In this document: positions 1 through 12,800 of the stretch, one piece after another
Layout: each line of letters opens with the position of its first letter
Numbering within the stretch: position 1 is the first letter of the stretch
DNA from: Cynocephalus volans
Lineage: Eukaryota; Chordata; Mammalia; Dermoptera; Cynocephalidae
DNA: 64,000 bases
Assembly: GCF_027409185.1 (NCBI RefSeq)
Contig: NC_084461.1
Span: forward strand, 187,586,001-187,650,000
Reading direction: 5' to 3'
Made by a program: the position numbers and the translations under genes
Notes under the pieces: generated by a model
Databases searched by the model: none
What the model saw: only the letters and a program-made list of their open reading frames with translations
Told to the model about the DNA's origin: nothing

Positions 1-54
1 CCAGTCCCTTCTGTGCACTGAAATGTTTGGGATCTGTTGGGGAGAGCCTTGGTT

Positions 55-245
55 TCAAGACTTGAACACATGCACAGCTCGCACCACGTACTGCCGGCAG
101 ATGGGACACTCACTCATGCGCTTGCCGCACTTGGTACAGGTAACCATGTGCCCGCACTCGAGCAGGACACAGTCGATGACGGCGTCCATGCAGATGCGGC
201 ACAGGCTGTCATCTTCCTCATCCTGCAGCTGCAGCCGCTCACCAT
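55..245 (-). CDS. RNF34: RNF34 coding exon 6 (RING domain and stop)
   Basis: The acceptor is 'tgcctttcag' ending at 246. The exon completes a Tyr codon split t|at across the intron, then encodes [12 protein letters not shown], the full C3HC4 RING and the C-terminal FKS, with a TGA at 57-55. The RING is the E2-docking surface. No break is seen. Confidence 0.97.
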
Positions 246-3200
246 CTGAAAGGCAACAGAAGGCTGGGGCTGGGGGCATGGCTACCTGTCTGCCCAGCCC
301 AAAGCTGAGCAGCCATCTGCTGAGTGACCACTGTAGGCCCAATACACCCCAGAGTTGTAGAGGCAATAATCCCAACTTCTTTGCACTTTGATTCCCTTCA
401 CTGGAAATGGCAATAATAACAATGCCTACACCTCAGAGTTTTGTGGATAAGAAGAAATGCTTGGCTTAGGGCCAGGTAAGAAGTGCCCAACAAATGTTAG
501 CTACTTATTTCTGTTTTATATCTTTGTGTAATTTAAGGTGTTGGGCTGGCTGGTTAGCTCATTTGGTTAGAGTATGGTGCTAATAACACCAAGGCCAAGG
601 GTTCAGATCTCCTTACTAGCCAGCTGCCAAAACCAAAAAAAAAAAAAAAAGTTGTGATAAATACATATCTAGGTTGGCCTTTTATACCTGAGTCTGAAAG
701 TCAGGACACTGCTGGAATTTTAGCTCCATTGCCCTAGCTATGTGGCCTGGGAAAGTTGCAGTCTACAGAGACTCATCTCAGTAGGATGAGGAGCTTTATT
801 TCCACACTCACAGGAAAGTTAGGAATAATCCTACATCAAGTAGTGAAGGACATCCTTCCCACCAGTCTTAGAAGCATTTCAAGCCATCTAACTGTGTTCC
901 TGGCCACTCTGGCACTGGTGGAGTCTGTTTAACTCAGGGATGGGCCATCGTGGGTCTGTGGCCCAGATTTAGGTTCTGAGAAAATCCAGGCTCTGAGTAA
1001 GGAAGGCAATGGATGAGTTTTAAAAATTAACCTCAGCCAGAGATTTGGCTACATGGCTATGGACTTTGAGGCTTCCCTTTCTACAGGTCTTAGAGGGGAT
1101 CAATGGGAATCATGAACATGGTTAGAAAAACCAAGACAGAAATTCAAGCATGAGGGGCCAGTAGTCTCTGGATTTCAGAGAAATAAACATTTTACAGCCT
1201 CCCATGTCAAGAGACTACTGGTGTAGACCTGGGAGAAAAGATCTAATGGGATGAGATGGCAGATGAGCCAACGGAGAAGATGCTAGAGGATTTCTGAGAT
1301 TAAATCAGATTCTGGGGGCTGGCTGGTTAGCTCAGTTGGTTAGAGCACTGTCTTAATATCACCAAGGTCAAGGGTTCGGATCCCCAAACCGGCCAGCTGC
1401 CAAAAAATAAGATATTTTTAAAAAATGAATAAATGAATAAATAGAGTTTGGGCCTTGGTCTCCTCTCCTGCGTGGAAGGTTCTTTCCAACTCTTTCCAAT
1501 TTATGAGCATAAAGCAGAGTCTGCTAGGGCAACTGGGTAAGGCTTGCTAAGGTCGATCTTGGCATAAGGGGCTTGACACCAGCTAAGTTACGAAAGAATT
1601 CAGCTGTGCTCAAGACAAAATGCATTCCATCCAAGCTGGAGATTGAACCAGGGTTACGTTAGGCAGCGAGTTAACTGGGAAACACTTTGGAAACCATGCA
1701 TGTCGTGGCCTCCTACATCACAAACTCCATGAGGGTGGGCGTGGCTGTGCATTACCATCATGCGCTGTAGTGGACTGAATTATGTCCCCCCAAAACTCAT
1801 TGAAGCTTGAATTGTGTCCCCCAAGTTTTATGTATTAGAAACTTGGCCCACGCTGTGACTGTTAAGAGGGTGAGAAACCCTATTATGGTAATTGAAAGGT
1901 GGAGCCTTGAAGAGGTGATTAGATTGTAGGACCATGCCAATAGGAAATGAATTAAAAATGGTCACGGGTGTGGTTCTGAGGGCTTTAAAAAGAGAGTGAA
2001 TGAGGAGGTCAGTCTCTCTCTGCTCTGCCATTTTTCAATGTGATACCCTGCTGTCACGGTCACCACCACCAAAGGAGGCCTTCACTAGATGTGTTCCCTG
2101 GACTTTGGACTTCCTAGCCTCTGAACCTGTAAGCAATAAATTTCATTTTCTTTATAAAATTCCCAGTTCTGTGTATTTTGTTATAAGCAACAGAAATAGA
2201 CTAATACATGCATTGTACATTGTTATTTACATTTATGAAGTAAACGACTTCTCCCTTCACTGCCAGAATACCCTTTCCCAGCCAGCAGCCTAGGACCACT
2301 GAAGGCCCTGAGGATTAAGATTCCTGTATAGTTACCAGCAGCCCCCAAAAAAAAAGAAAAAAAAAAATTCCTATGTCTACCATTGTCTTAGAAGTAGCTG
2401 TGCCAAAATACTTTGTGCATATTCTGGGCATAAACCTGTTCATCAACAAATGCTGTATTATACTCCTATTTCTTTTTTATTTTCTGGCAGCGGGCCGGTA
2501 CAGGGATCAAACCCTGGACCTTGCTGTTATCAGCACTGCACTCTGACCAACTAAGCTAACTGGCCAGCCCTATAACCAGCTTTTAAAGAAAAAAACTCAA
2601 GATAATAAAAGATAGATGAGAGGTATGTTTAAGTCTAGATAAGAACATAAGATCTGTTAGTCTGAACACCACTGAATTTTTTTTTCCTTGCCCATAAATG
2701 CTGTGTCCCTTGGTCCTGTTACCAGCTAAGGAAGATTTCTGTACCATACTTCGTCAATAAATAGTTAAGAAGTTCTTAACCTCAGCTTCTTGTGACTTAA
2801 GAAGAAACCTATTAATACTTGATGATAAGAACTACTTAACACCTGGGCTGTAGGGAATTTTTTCCCCCACTGTTAGGGTTTAAAAACTTCAACTGAGACA
2901 ACCAAAGTAATGGCCTATCAGAGGGGTTAGTGAGAAAACAAGCATTTTTATAGAGACAAAGAATTTCATTAAGTTTCTAACAAATTATGCTAAGAAAAAC
3001 CAGACTTAATCTAACTCACTTGGCAATGGTGGTCTCAGAACCAACATCACATAATGATCATACTATAACAGGCTCATTTAGCTAAACTAATTCATACTCT
3101 GTAAAAAAGTACAGTTTTTTCAAAACTAAACTTGATGTAATCGTGACAGAAACAACCCAGTTTTTAAAAGCCTAAGAAAGAGTAGTGTAGAGAAAAAGAG

Positions 3201-3773
3201 GGAAAAAAAAAAAAAATTCAACCTACATGACTTTTGGTTTTCTTCATTCTCTTTGTATAATCGGTTTACTTTCTCTACCAGCTCCCATTTTTCACAACAA
3301 CCGGAATAACTGACAAAATTCCGAGCCAGTATTTCCTTCAGCTGGCGCACGCTCATCCCTTCCACCTCTTCAAGGCTTGACAGGTCGGACAGCGAAGCTC
3401 TCACTCTCTTCTTAGCGAGCCCAGGGGTCTAAAATCACAGCATCCATTACCTCTGTCCCCACAAGTCCAGACCCCCCTCACCCTTTAGTCATCACTTGCC
3501 CTGAATATTCTTCCCAGACTTCTCAGCAGTCCTGAAGTGTCTTAATATATTGTCCTACACTCACTCAGACCAGAAGAAACATCCCATGCTAATCCAGAGA
3601 AAGTCCACATAGGCATCTTCCCTTCCTGCCAGACTGACATGTCAGGAAAACCAAATTTTATGGGAGGTCTCACCTGCTCCTCCAAGTTTTCTTCTTCATC
3701 ATCATCGTCGTCATCCTCATCGTCGTCTTCTGTGTTTGCTGAAGCTATTTCACTTTGTACCTACACACACGCA

Positions 3774-3805
<32 letters not shown>

Positions 3806-6800
3806 CACACACACATGTCTAATTAGGTCAGGAATCATATATTCCTAACAGTAGCAACCCACATTTGTCACTACAGAAAACCCTTCCATAGATCCTTCCC
3901 CAAAATGACCCAAAAGTCTGGCATACTCATCTTTACATCCTGAATGCCGCTGCCCTTCCCAAGGAGTTGGGCCCTACATGATTGCCTAAAGAACTTACCT
4001 TCCATAAAGTCATCTCAAAACAATTCCTGTGTGTATTTGAATTTGTAAAATCTAACCAGGGTATTAACTCCCTGAGGAAGGTCCATATGGAATGCCAAAG
4101 CCATTAAGGATACGAGATGGCAATGCATCACATTATCAAAGGACCTGCAGATGGCTTGTTTCACTGGAGCCTCTAAGATGCAGACAGAAAAAGCTAAAGC
4201 TCTGACTAGGATTGGTCCAAGTGTCAGGGGCATCTGATTTGAAAGATCTCAATCCTACTACATTGTACTTAGACATTCTAACTCCAAAGAAGGCTTTCTG
4301 GACTTCTTCACTGATGGCTCATGCTAGTTCTAGATTTAAGAATTCCTCAGAGGCACTCTTTTCTTTAGGAAAAATAGAAATACCTTCGATTTGGGTTATT
4401 TACCTTCTTTCTCATCTTTTGACTATTTTGACCATAACTCTACAATAGTCTAGGTCAGTTCAAATATTCCCTCCCACTGATTCACAAGCAGCATATTATT
4501 ATGACCTACACCTCCCAAAGAGTGCTGTATCCCAAAAGCAGTACATGTCAGACGTGTCTTATGTTTGCATCATAATTATGCCAGTTGTCGTTTGGGAAAA
4601 CTAACTTGGACTTATCTAATTTATGACTATCTGGATGGCAACTAGACCAAATTTCCCTCTGCTTTTAATAACCCCTTTCTTCATGGAAGAAAAATGTGGA
4701 GAAAGTTGTTCAAAACAATCTTTTGGCATTTTAGAATCACTCATATACAAGTGAATATTAATTACAAGCCCTTGCATGTTATTCAGTTAGGATCCTCAAT
4801 GACCTCATTGGGACAATATTCTAATTACAATTAGTAAATAACTACATTTTTTCACTAATTCAGGTGTCTCGTTATCTAAATTAGAACAATCTCACTGTAG
4901 CAAGGCAACTGGGCATTAGGTTAACTTACGCTACTGATTGTTTTTATCGTCACTGACATTTGTACAAATAGTCCCGCAAATGTGTATATGCTATCCTTTT
5001 CACAGTCATTATTTCAACACTTAGTGTTTACATAAGATGGGGAAACTGAGGTAGGTCCTGACTACGGTCAACAGATTATGAGCTATTTTTGGACCCTTTG
5101 GACGACAGACTTTGGGGCCACCTAGCCCCTAAACACTGAAACTACACAACAGGAGAGCCTGCAAGAACAGAGTTCAGTTGGGTGTGGAACCTCTGCTCCG
5201 GCATGTGACTCCTAATTCATCTGAAGTCATCAAGCGCTAAAGGCCCCACCATATATGGCCAAGAGTAAGCATGCTAGGCCCTCAGTGTAATTAATTACAC
5301 CCTCATACCTGTGCCAGCACTCCAGATCTGGAGGTCTGATCTCCATCCATAAGCTCTCCCTGAAATGAAGACACAGTAGCAGAGGGGGCTGTATAGTCTG
5401 AAAAAAACGAATGAGTAAAAAAGCTGGAAGTCTGGGACCTCGAGGAATTCAGACTGCTTGTGTCCGTGTCATCCTCAGTGCCTAGTCCGTGATGACACAG
5501 TACTAGATCTACCAAATCTTCTTTCTCCCGACAAGTGTCTATCGGAATGTTTCTAAGAAGGAGATACTGCCGTAGATCTTTCACTTTCAGTCGCATTAAC
5601 TGAGGGCGCTGAAAAGCTGTCTCTTGTAATAAGTGACAAGTAGAACATCTACGGAGATTTTCTTGTAAGACTGAGCAAATGGAGCAAAAATCCTTCTTGC
5701 AGTCACTGCATACATGCTGAAAAAAACAGAAAAGAAGCATTTAATGATAGCAAGAGATAGGCCATTATGAAAACCCTAGTTTTTCGGCCAGCTGCCAAAA
5801 ACAAGAAAACACTAGTTTTCTTTTTGCCTTCTATTCGGCCAGCTGCCAAAAGCAAGAAAACACTAGTTTTCTTTTTGCCTTCTATTAAAATTTAATTTTA
5901 CTTATGAAGTCCACCATGGCACCATACTACTTTCATAGGAATTTTAGTGTTCTAAAAGCCATGTAAATCAAAATAGTCACTGCCGAGGCAGTTTGGATTC
6001 ACCAAAGTTCAAATATAGCACTTTAGGAAAAACATATACTCTCATGTTAATGAATTAAAACCTTTCCACCCCTTGGTGCAAACATGTAATTAGCAGAGCA
6101 GTGCTGACTTAAACCACGTGGAGCAGAAAGCAAAACCAGAAACTCTCTTCCTGGTCTTTTCCTACATGGAAAATTTCCCCTATTTAAAGAGGAAAAGAAA
6201 AAAAGCATAACACAGGGAGGGAAAGAGAAAAGCAACTGATGTCTCAAGGTCAATCTAAGAAACTAGGGAAAACCGCTAAGACAGTCATCTGTCAACTACA
6301 CAGCCTTAATCACAATGAAAGCCATTCCACTAGAGAAGCTTAAAGAGGACACTAAGATGTGGTCATTGCTGCTTGGTGCATTGTTCTCACAAGTTAGCAC
6401 TTTTTTTTTCAAAGAACTGAATTGATGAACAAAGACTGCAAGATGGCCTAGCAATATGATAATTCTCAGAAAGGCTTTCTGTCCTAGTGGGGGAAAAAAC
6501 TGTTTTAACCTAAGTATTTTATGCTAAATCTCTAACCAGTAGTTATCTTGTTATATTTATTTCTTCATTTGAGAGTTAAGAATATGGTTAGGGACAAATT
6601 TTTTGAAACCTGAGATCACAGTTACAGTAAATCATCTCTGAACAAAACTGCAGACCAATAAATCTCTTGCTTCAAAAAACGAAGCAGCATCAGGAAGAAT
6701 CAAATGGTACGAAGAATCAAATGGTACGTCAGAGTTCAGGAGAAAGGATGCCTGAACAACATGAGAAGTAACAATGTCTACTCAGAAAACTTGAGCCATA

Positions 6801-9800
6801 ATACAATCCCTTCAACTGAGTATTTTCATAAATAGGAAACGGTTAATGAGACTAAACTGTAGATATTTTTATAAAAAGAAATAAAGATTCATTAGCTACT
6901 TAAAATAACCTGTAATCAAGAATTCTGATAAATATGAAATGCTGTGACATTTCATACAACTCACCTTCTTTCTAAAGACTGAAAACGAAAGTCCACAGGC
7001 TTTGCAAACTATATTAGGCCCTTCTGTAGCTGCTGGTGGATAGGTAGAAAAATCAGGGTTTGGTGTAAATCTGAATGGACCTCCTGCAAATCCTGACTGC
7101 TGGCCCCTGACAGCTCCGGTTCCCATGACTTCATTCAGCAGCCCACAGCACGAAGCCCACATTGACGTGGCTCCTGCCTGAAAAGGAACACAAGTACCAG
7201 TTTAAAGCTAAGTGCAATCTGAATTCCCTGGGATCCTCAGGGAATGTCATTCTGAAAAGGTAAATTTACCCTAAATATCTTGGAGATTATTTCTTTGGGC
7301 ATCAAAATTTCAAGCTATTTGGAAAGAAATAATTTTCTGGAATTTCCGAAGAATATTTGGTGTTGGAGGTATTCATGATATCTTGTTAAACAAAAGGAAA
7401 AAAGATACATGATCCAAATTTTGTAAAATAAATAACAAAAAATATAACCACCCAAACACACAAAGATACATGTACACATGCATAGAAAAAAAAGACTGGC
7501 TTGAAATATGTCCTGTGAAATATTTGGGATATGCTTATACTAAAAAATTGCTCATTTTTTAAATCTGAAATTCAAATTTCCTGGCACCCTGTATTTTATC
7601 TGGCAACCTTAGACTCACTGTACTAGACACCACAGTTCTATAGGCTGAGGCAGATTTCCCCAGCTATTGTTTAGCAGAAAGAACATAAATTCAATTTACT
7701 TAATTTCACTAAAACTCTGTTCTCTCATTTGTAGTTGGATATAATATACTATGGTATATATAATTTTTTTAAATGACTGAGAAAACATCAAGATGCCAAC
7801 TGAAGCTCTCTCTAGATTTTAATGTATTATGTGTAATTTATTTTCTCCTTTGAGCTTTTCTCTACTTTCCAAATTCTTTATAAAGAATATATTAATTTTG
7901 GCTGGCAGGTATGGGGACCCAAACCCTTGCCTTGCTATTATAACACCACACTCTAACAATTAAGCTAACTGGCCAGCCCAAGGAAAGTACTTTTTAAACA
8001 GCAGTTATTCTACCTTTTTAATCTGAAAATACTAAACATTGTTTTCAATGATGATAATCATGACAACTTCCCAGGGTATAAGGGCTATTATCCACTCCAC
8101 TAAATGTCCCAGAACTAATGTATTGCTTTTCAGGGTCTTTTCTCATCTCTTCCCTCTCTGTGAGCCACCATCACTATACCTATCTGTAGCAACCTGTCTT
8201 CTTTTCATTGAGGTCTCAGAAACCTGATAACCAAGCTTGTTAGAAGTAAATATAAAAGAATACATTTTCAGAGAGGGCCAAGGGCATTTTCCCATGCTTT
8301 AAATATAAAAGTTACAGTGTTTGGAACCAACAGGTTTTTGCCCCTTGTCTTAATTCTTAAACATACTCTAGAATCTTGATAATGTTATAGATAATGGAAT
8401 TCCAGATAGCTGAGGTATTATTACAGGTTGAGTATCCCTTTCAGATTTTTTTGGATTTTGGAATATTTGCATTGTACTCACTGGCTGAGCCTCCCAAATC
8501 TGCAAATTCAAAATTCAGAATGCTCCAATGAGCATCTCCTTTAAGCATCATGTCAGTGCTCAAAAAATTTCAGATTTTGGAGCATTTTGGATTTTCAGAT
8601 TTGGGATGATCAACCTGTAGTTAAAATGGAAGCATCTAATAATATCACAGTCCCAGGCTGGCCCGTGGCTCACCTGGGGGAGTGTGGTGCTGATAACACC
8701 AAGGCCACGGGTTTGGATCCCTATATAGGGATGGCCGGTTAGCTCACTTGGGAGAGCGTGGTGCTGACAACACCAAGTCAGGATTAAGATCCCCTTACCA
8801 ATCATCTTTTAAAAAAAAAAAAATAATGATAAAAAAATAACACAGTCCCGTTTATTTTATTATCTGACTGTCAAACATTTACTGTTTATCCAACAAGCTC
8901 TTAAAAAAACAAACAAACAAACAAAAAATCCTTAAAAGGCAATTTGGAATGCTATAGAAGGATAATGTTATTCTTGTTACTACCCAGAAGTAATGTTATA
9001 CTAAGTACAGGGAAAGGAGAAGGTAAAGCAGTAAGAAACCACAATACAAGAAGGTTCAAACAGTCCTAAGTCTCAGGATCACTGGTGTTAAGTATTATAT
9101 GGCTTCATACCCTATAACTCTCAAGAAATAGTAATGCCTTTAAAAGTCAGGTAAAATTACAATTAACAGTTCATACTTTTAAGTGAATATACACACCTCA
9201 GACTCTCAAGCCAAGATTTGTTTAAATATAAAAGCATGAAATTCTATATTTACTAATGATTAATTTAAAGTGATTATTCTTTTAAGCAAAGGACTTATTT
9301 GCAGTCCTTTAAAGTGCGCTCTCTTAAATGAAAATATTGTTTTAAAAAAAATTTACACATAATTTGGGGGAGGGGATACCTCAACTGCAGAAAATACTAC
9401 TGGGGTCAACTTTTCTTCATTCTAGGAGTTAAAAAGTTTTAGAGAACTGATGATCTACCTACTAAACAATTAGACAGCTGGGGCTGGCCAGTTAGCTTAG
9501 TTGGTTAGAGCATGATGTTGATAACACCAAGGTCTGGGGTTCGATCCTTGTTACCAGCCAGCCACCAAAAAAATAAATAAAAAAGAAACTGTCAACTGGT
9601 TAGAGCGTGGTGTTGATAAACAGCTCTATTAGATTTTAGCTCCCTTCCAATTTACATGTGATGTTGTGTCCTCAATTGGAGTGAAAGTTCCTGTGGAGAG
9701 AAACTTCCTTCTCCCACAGCATCTATTTTCCATCATCATGACTGACAAGTAACCATGTAAAAGGTTTCTTATATTACCTCTTTACATGTAACATTATGTA

Positions 9801-12800
9801 AATTTCACATGATACTTGGAAAGCTCAAGTTGTGTTTCCTTGGTAAAGATTAAGGTAAAAGAAATTCTGACCTAGCAGGTCAAAGACCTCAAATGACACT
9901 CCCCTTTAAAAGCAGCACTGCCACACATTTGCCCTTTTTACCAGAGATAGTTTTACAATGAGTCAAGGAAGGATATAATTTTTCAAACCATGTTAATGAG
10001 TATGAGCATTAAAATTCTAGGCTGAAAATATTTTTTAAAACTACACAGCTCTGGTGAAGGGAATAGAAGGATTTATTTTTGGGAAAACAGGTTCAGTCTC
10101 TGTGTAGATATTAATATTGGAGGGTGACGATTTTGTCCCATTCCTAATGTTTCTATAAAAGGAACAGCATTTCCTTTTCATTCCCCAGAGGAAAATAATA
10201 AAAAGAACACTTCTATCTTCTTTCAGCCATCTCAATATTAAAAAAACAAACAAACAAGCCCAAGACAACCCCCAAAGCATCCCAGGCAAAAAATATGTTG
10301 CTATAACCCAATATTCAGTACAACTTAGATTCATATTACTGCTGTCAGCCAAAGACTATAGCAGAAGGAAAGAAGAAACGCTGAAAAATCCAGGTTGCAG
10401 CTTCATCAGGATCTGTGAACTTAAATTTGGACAAAATTTCCTAGTAAGAGAATAATCTCCCAATGAAAGAATACTCTTAGTATCATAGTGAGGGGTAAAT
10501 CCACCCATGCTTAGTTATCCTGAGAGTAGCACTTGCAACAATCCAGCCTTCTTGTTCAGCAATTTGAAACAGTGGAAGCCCTAGTCACTAGTTTTATTTG
10601 AAGTTCCTTTCTTTCCCATCTAGCATATTTGAAAAACTTAATTTCTCTTTCCCTTTTAAGCACCCCAGTGCTGAAATGAAGGTGGTTTCTTTAGTGATTC
10701 TACCTCTCCAACTTCTTTGGAACTAGTATTTTTAGTCCTGTACCTCAGTGGCTGGCTGTCACTGCCTCCTGCTAAGGAAGTCCCTGGCCTGTGAAACTGC
10801 CCTTAAGACAACAAGCGGTTTTCAACCTTGGCTGCATATTGGACTCAGCAGAGAAGCCTTAAAAAATACTGATACCTGGGTCCCAACCCCAGTGACTCTG
10901 ATCTCACTGGTCTTGGGTACAGCCTAGGTACCAGGATTTATTATTATTTTTTTAACTCTCAAGTGATTCTGATATACAGGCACAGTAAAAAGGTTAAGGT
11001 CTGCTCAGTCTAAGGGAAGACTTCTTCCTCCTGCCTACATTGTTTCAGCTAGAACATCACCCTCCACAGATTCCTGAACAGAAGGGGCTGTAGTTATTTC
11101 AGAAGCCTTTGCCTCCAGAGTTCTGGGGCTAACACCTCAACCTTGTGCTCTCCAAGACCTGTATACATTTTTTTCTGCAGGAGTGTAATATACTTCCGGT
11201 GTTTCCTTTCCCTCTATAGTTTCCCCCCATCTTTTCAGAAAGGCTCAGCTGAGTTTTTAGCAACTTAATCTGATTGTTAAGTTAGTTCCTTTCCTTTTTA
11301 CCACACTTTGGCCTGAAACTTTGGCCAAAATTTGGTGCCTTCCTTCGTTTCATTTGCTCTTTGCTTTTTGGCTCAAACTTTTATTTCTTAACATACTCTT
11401 CTCCATGTTTTCTTGTGTGAAATCACCAATACTGGGAAAAAGTCAGTGATTTCTGGATCTGTCAAAAGCAGCCATTGTTTAAACTATCTTTGTCCTTCTT
11501 CACTTCCAAGTTGAGGAATCCACCCAGAAGATAAATTCTCCCAGGCTTGTTATCTTGGCTCCCTTTTAATATGTTTCATCTATTCTTCCTGCACTTTCCC
11601 ATAAAATCCCAACTTCATAAATTTCTTCTGCATGTCCCCTAAGAGCAAAGGCATTTCTACCTACAATTGTCACCTAGATGCTCACCTAGTAATGAGTAAA
11701 GTGTCTTATACTGATCTTTCCCCCCTCAAATCTGTTTAAATTTTCTGTTACTTGACAGAACCTACAAAAGCAATTGGGGAACTATTTAAGAGACCATTTT
11801 CCCAATAGTTTACTGAATCTGGGCTCTTGGGGTAGGGGGGATATTTGCCAATTCATTCCCTGAGCTCTTGACTCTCTGCCCCTGTTATATTTCCTTGGAA
11901 CCCAGTTACGATAACTGATAGGGTAATAACCAAAAAGTGTCCTTCTTTTGCACCCTCCCTTTAAATGCTGTAGAGTCCTAAATTCATGTTCTTTCCTTTT
12001 CCATTTCTGTCTTCCCTATCCTGAGATCTTCCTTCAGTTTAATCAGCCTTTATTCCTTTATTTTTCTTTTATTCACTCACTGCTTCCATTTTCATAGTAA
12101 GATTGAATCATATTCTCCAAACCACTCCATTCCCGCCTAGATTTTCTGAGTAAACCCAATACCTAGAAAGACGATATACTTGGCACAGCCCTCAGGCTTC
12201 TGAATTTGCAGTAAATACACTGAGTTATTGCTCTGCCTCAATTCCAAGGAGGTATATTCCTCACATAAGGGTTGCCATCTATCTTTTGTTCCTTTAAAAA
12301 AAGTCTACTACTTTACTCTTCTGTGAGTGAAGTCAAAGTCACGATCTGTGAAAACTAAAGCCATGATATGGGCTTACATGACCTACTGGAGACCATAGTT
12401 GAGAGCAAGACTCCACAGGCTACATACATGAATCCAAGAGAATTAAGAAGAACAATAATCTGTAAAGATAGCTAAAGTTCCCATGACCACGAATGTAGTT
12501 CAAAACAACATAGAGAACAGGATAGGGCAACTATCTACCCATGCCTGGAACAAAACTAAAAACTCAAGAGAATTTAGCTGTGTTTGCAGTTTACTTTCTA
12601 GCCATCAATGCCTACTGAAAATAAATGACATTTTCTTGATTATCTAACCCTTTTCCTACCCACCCCCTTAAGCCAAAACTGTTCCTGACAAATCAGCCAT
12701 TGGACCATGGTCTGCCTAGCTTGTATCAGTTAGGAACCAAGTATCATATTATGGCCCATAGTAAGAAATTAAATTCTAAAACCTGCTTGTAGTGCCCCAG

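Larger units (their letters stand above)
246..3226 (-). other. RNF34 intron 5
   Basis: This 2.98 kb intron has donor GTAGGT (3226 downward) and acceptor CAG at 248-246. It holds three tRNA-Ile SINEs (two plus, one minus), one MaLR-type LTR (1769-2213), a short A-tract at 2347-2368 and otherwise sequence I do not recognise. No alternative exon is evident. Confidence 0.85.
5717..6964 (-). other. RNF34 intron 2
   Basis: This 1.25 kb intron carries the 51-bp tandem duplication at 5785-5886 and a 17-bp direct duplication at 6694-6727. Otherwise it is AT-rich sequence with no recognised repeat. Confidence 0.8.

Noticed and set aside
543..650. Genuine tRNA-Ile genes
   Set aside because: The tRNA-like units carry extra 3' sequence, A-tails and target duplications, and many have mismatches in stems; they are SINEs.
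3639..3848. Plus-strand frame with a long Ser run and His-Thr repeats
   Set aside because: It is the antisense of the RNF34 acidic exon read together with the CA microsatellite.
9990..10352. 103-codon minus-strand frame with a hydrophobic stretch inside RNF34 intron 1
   Set aside because: It has no splice sites or similarity and sits in AT-rich intron; consistent with chance.
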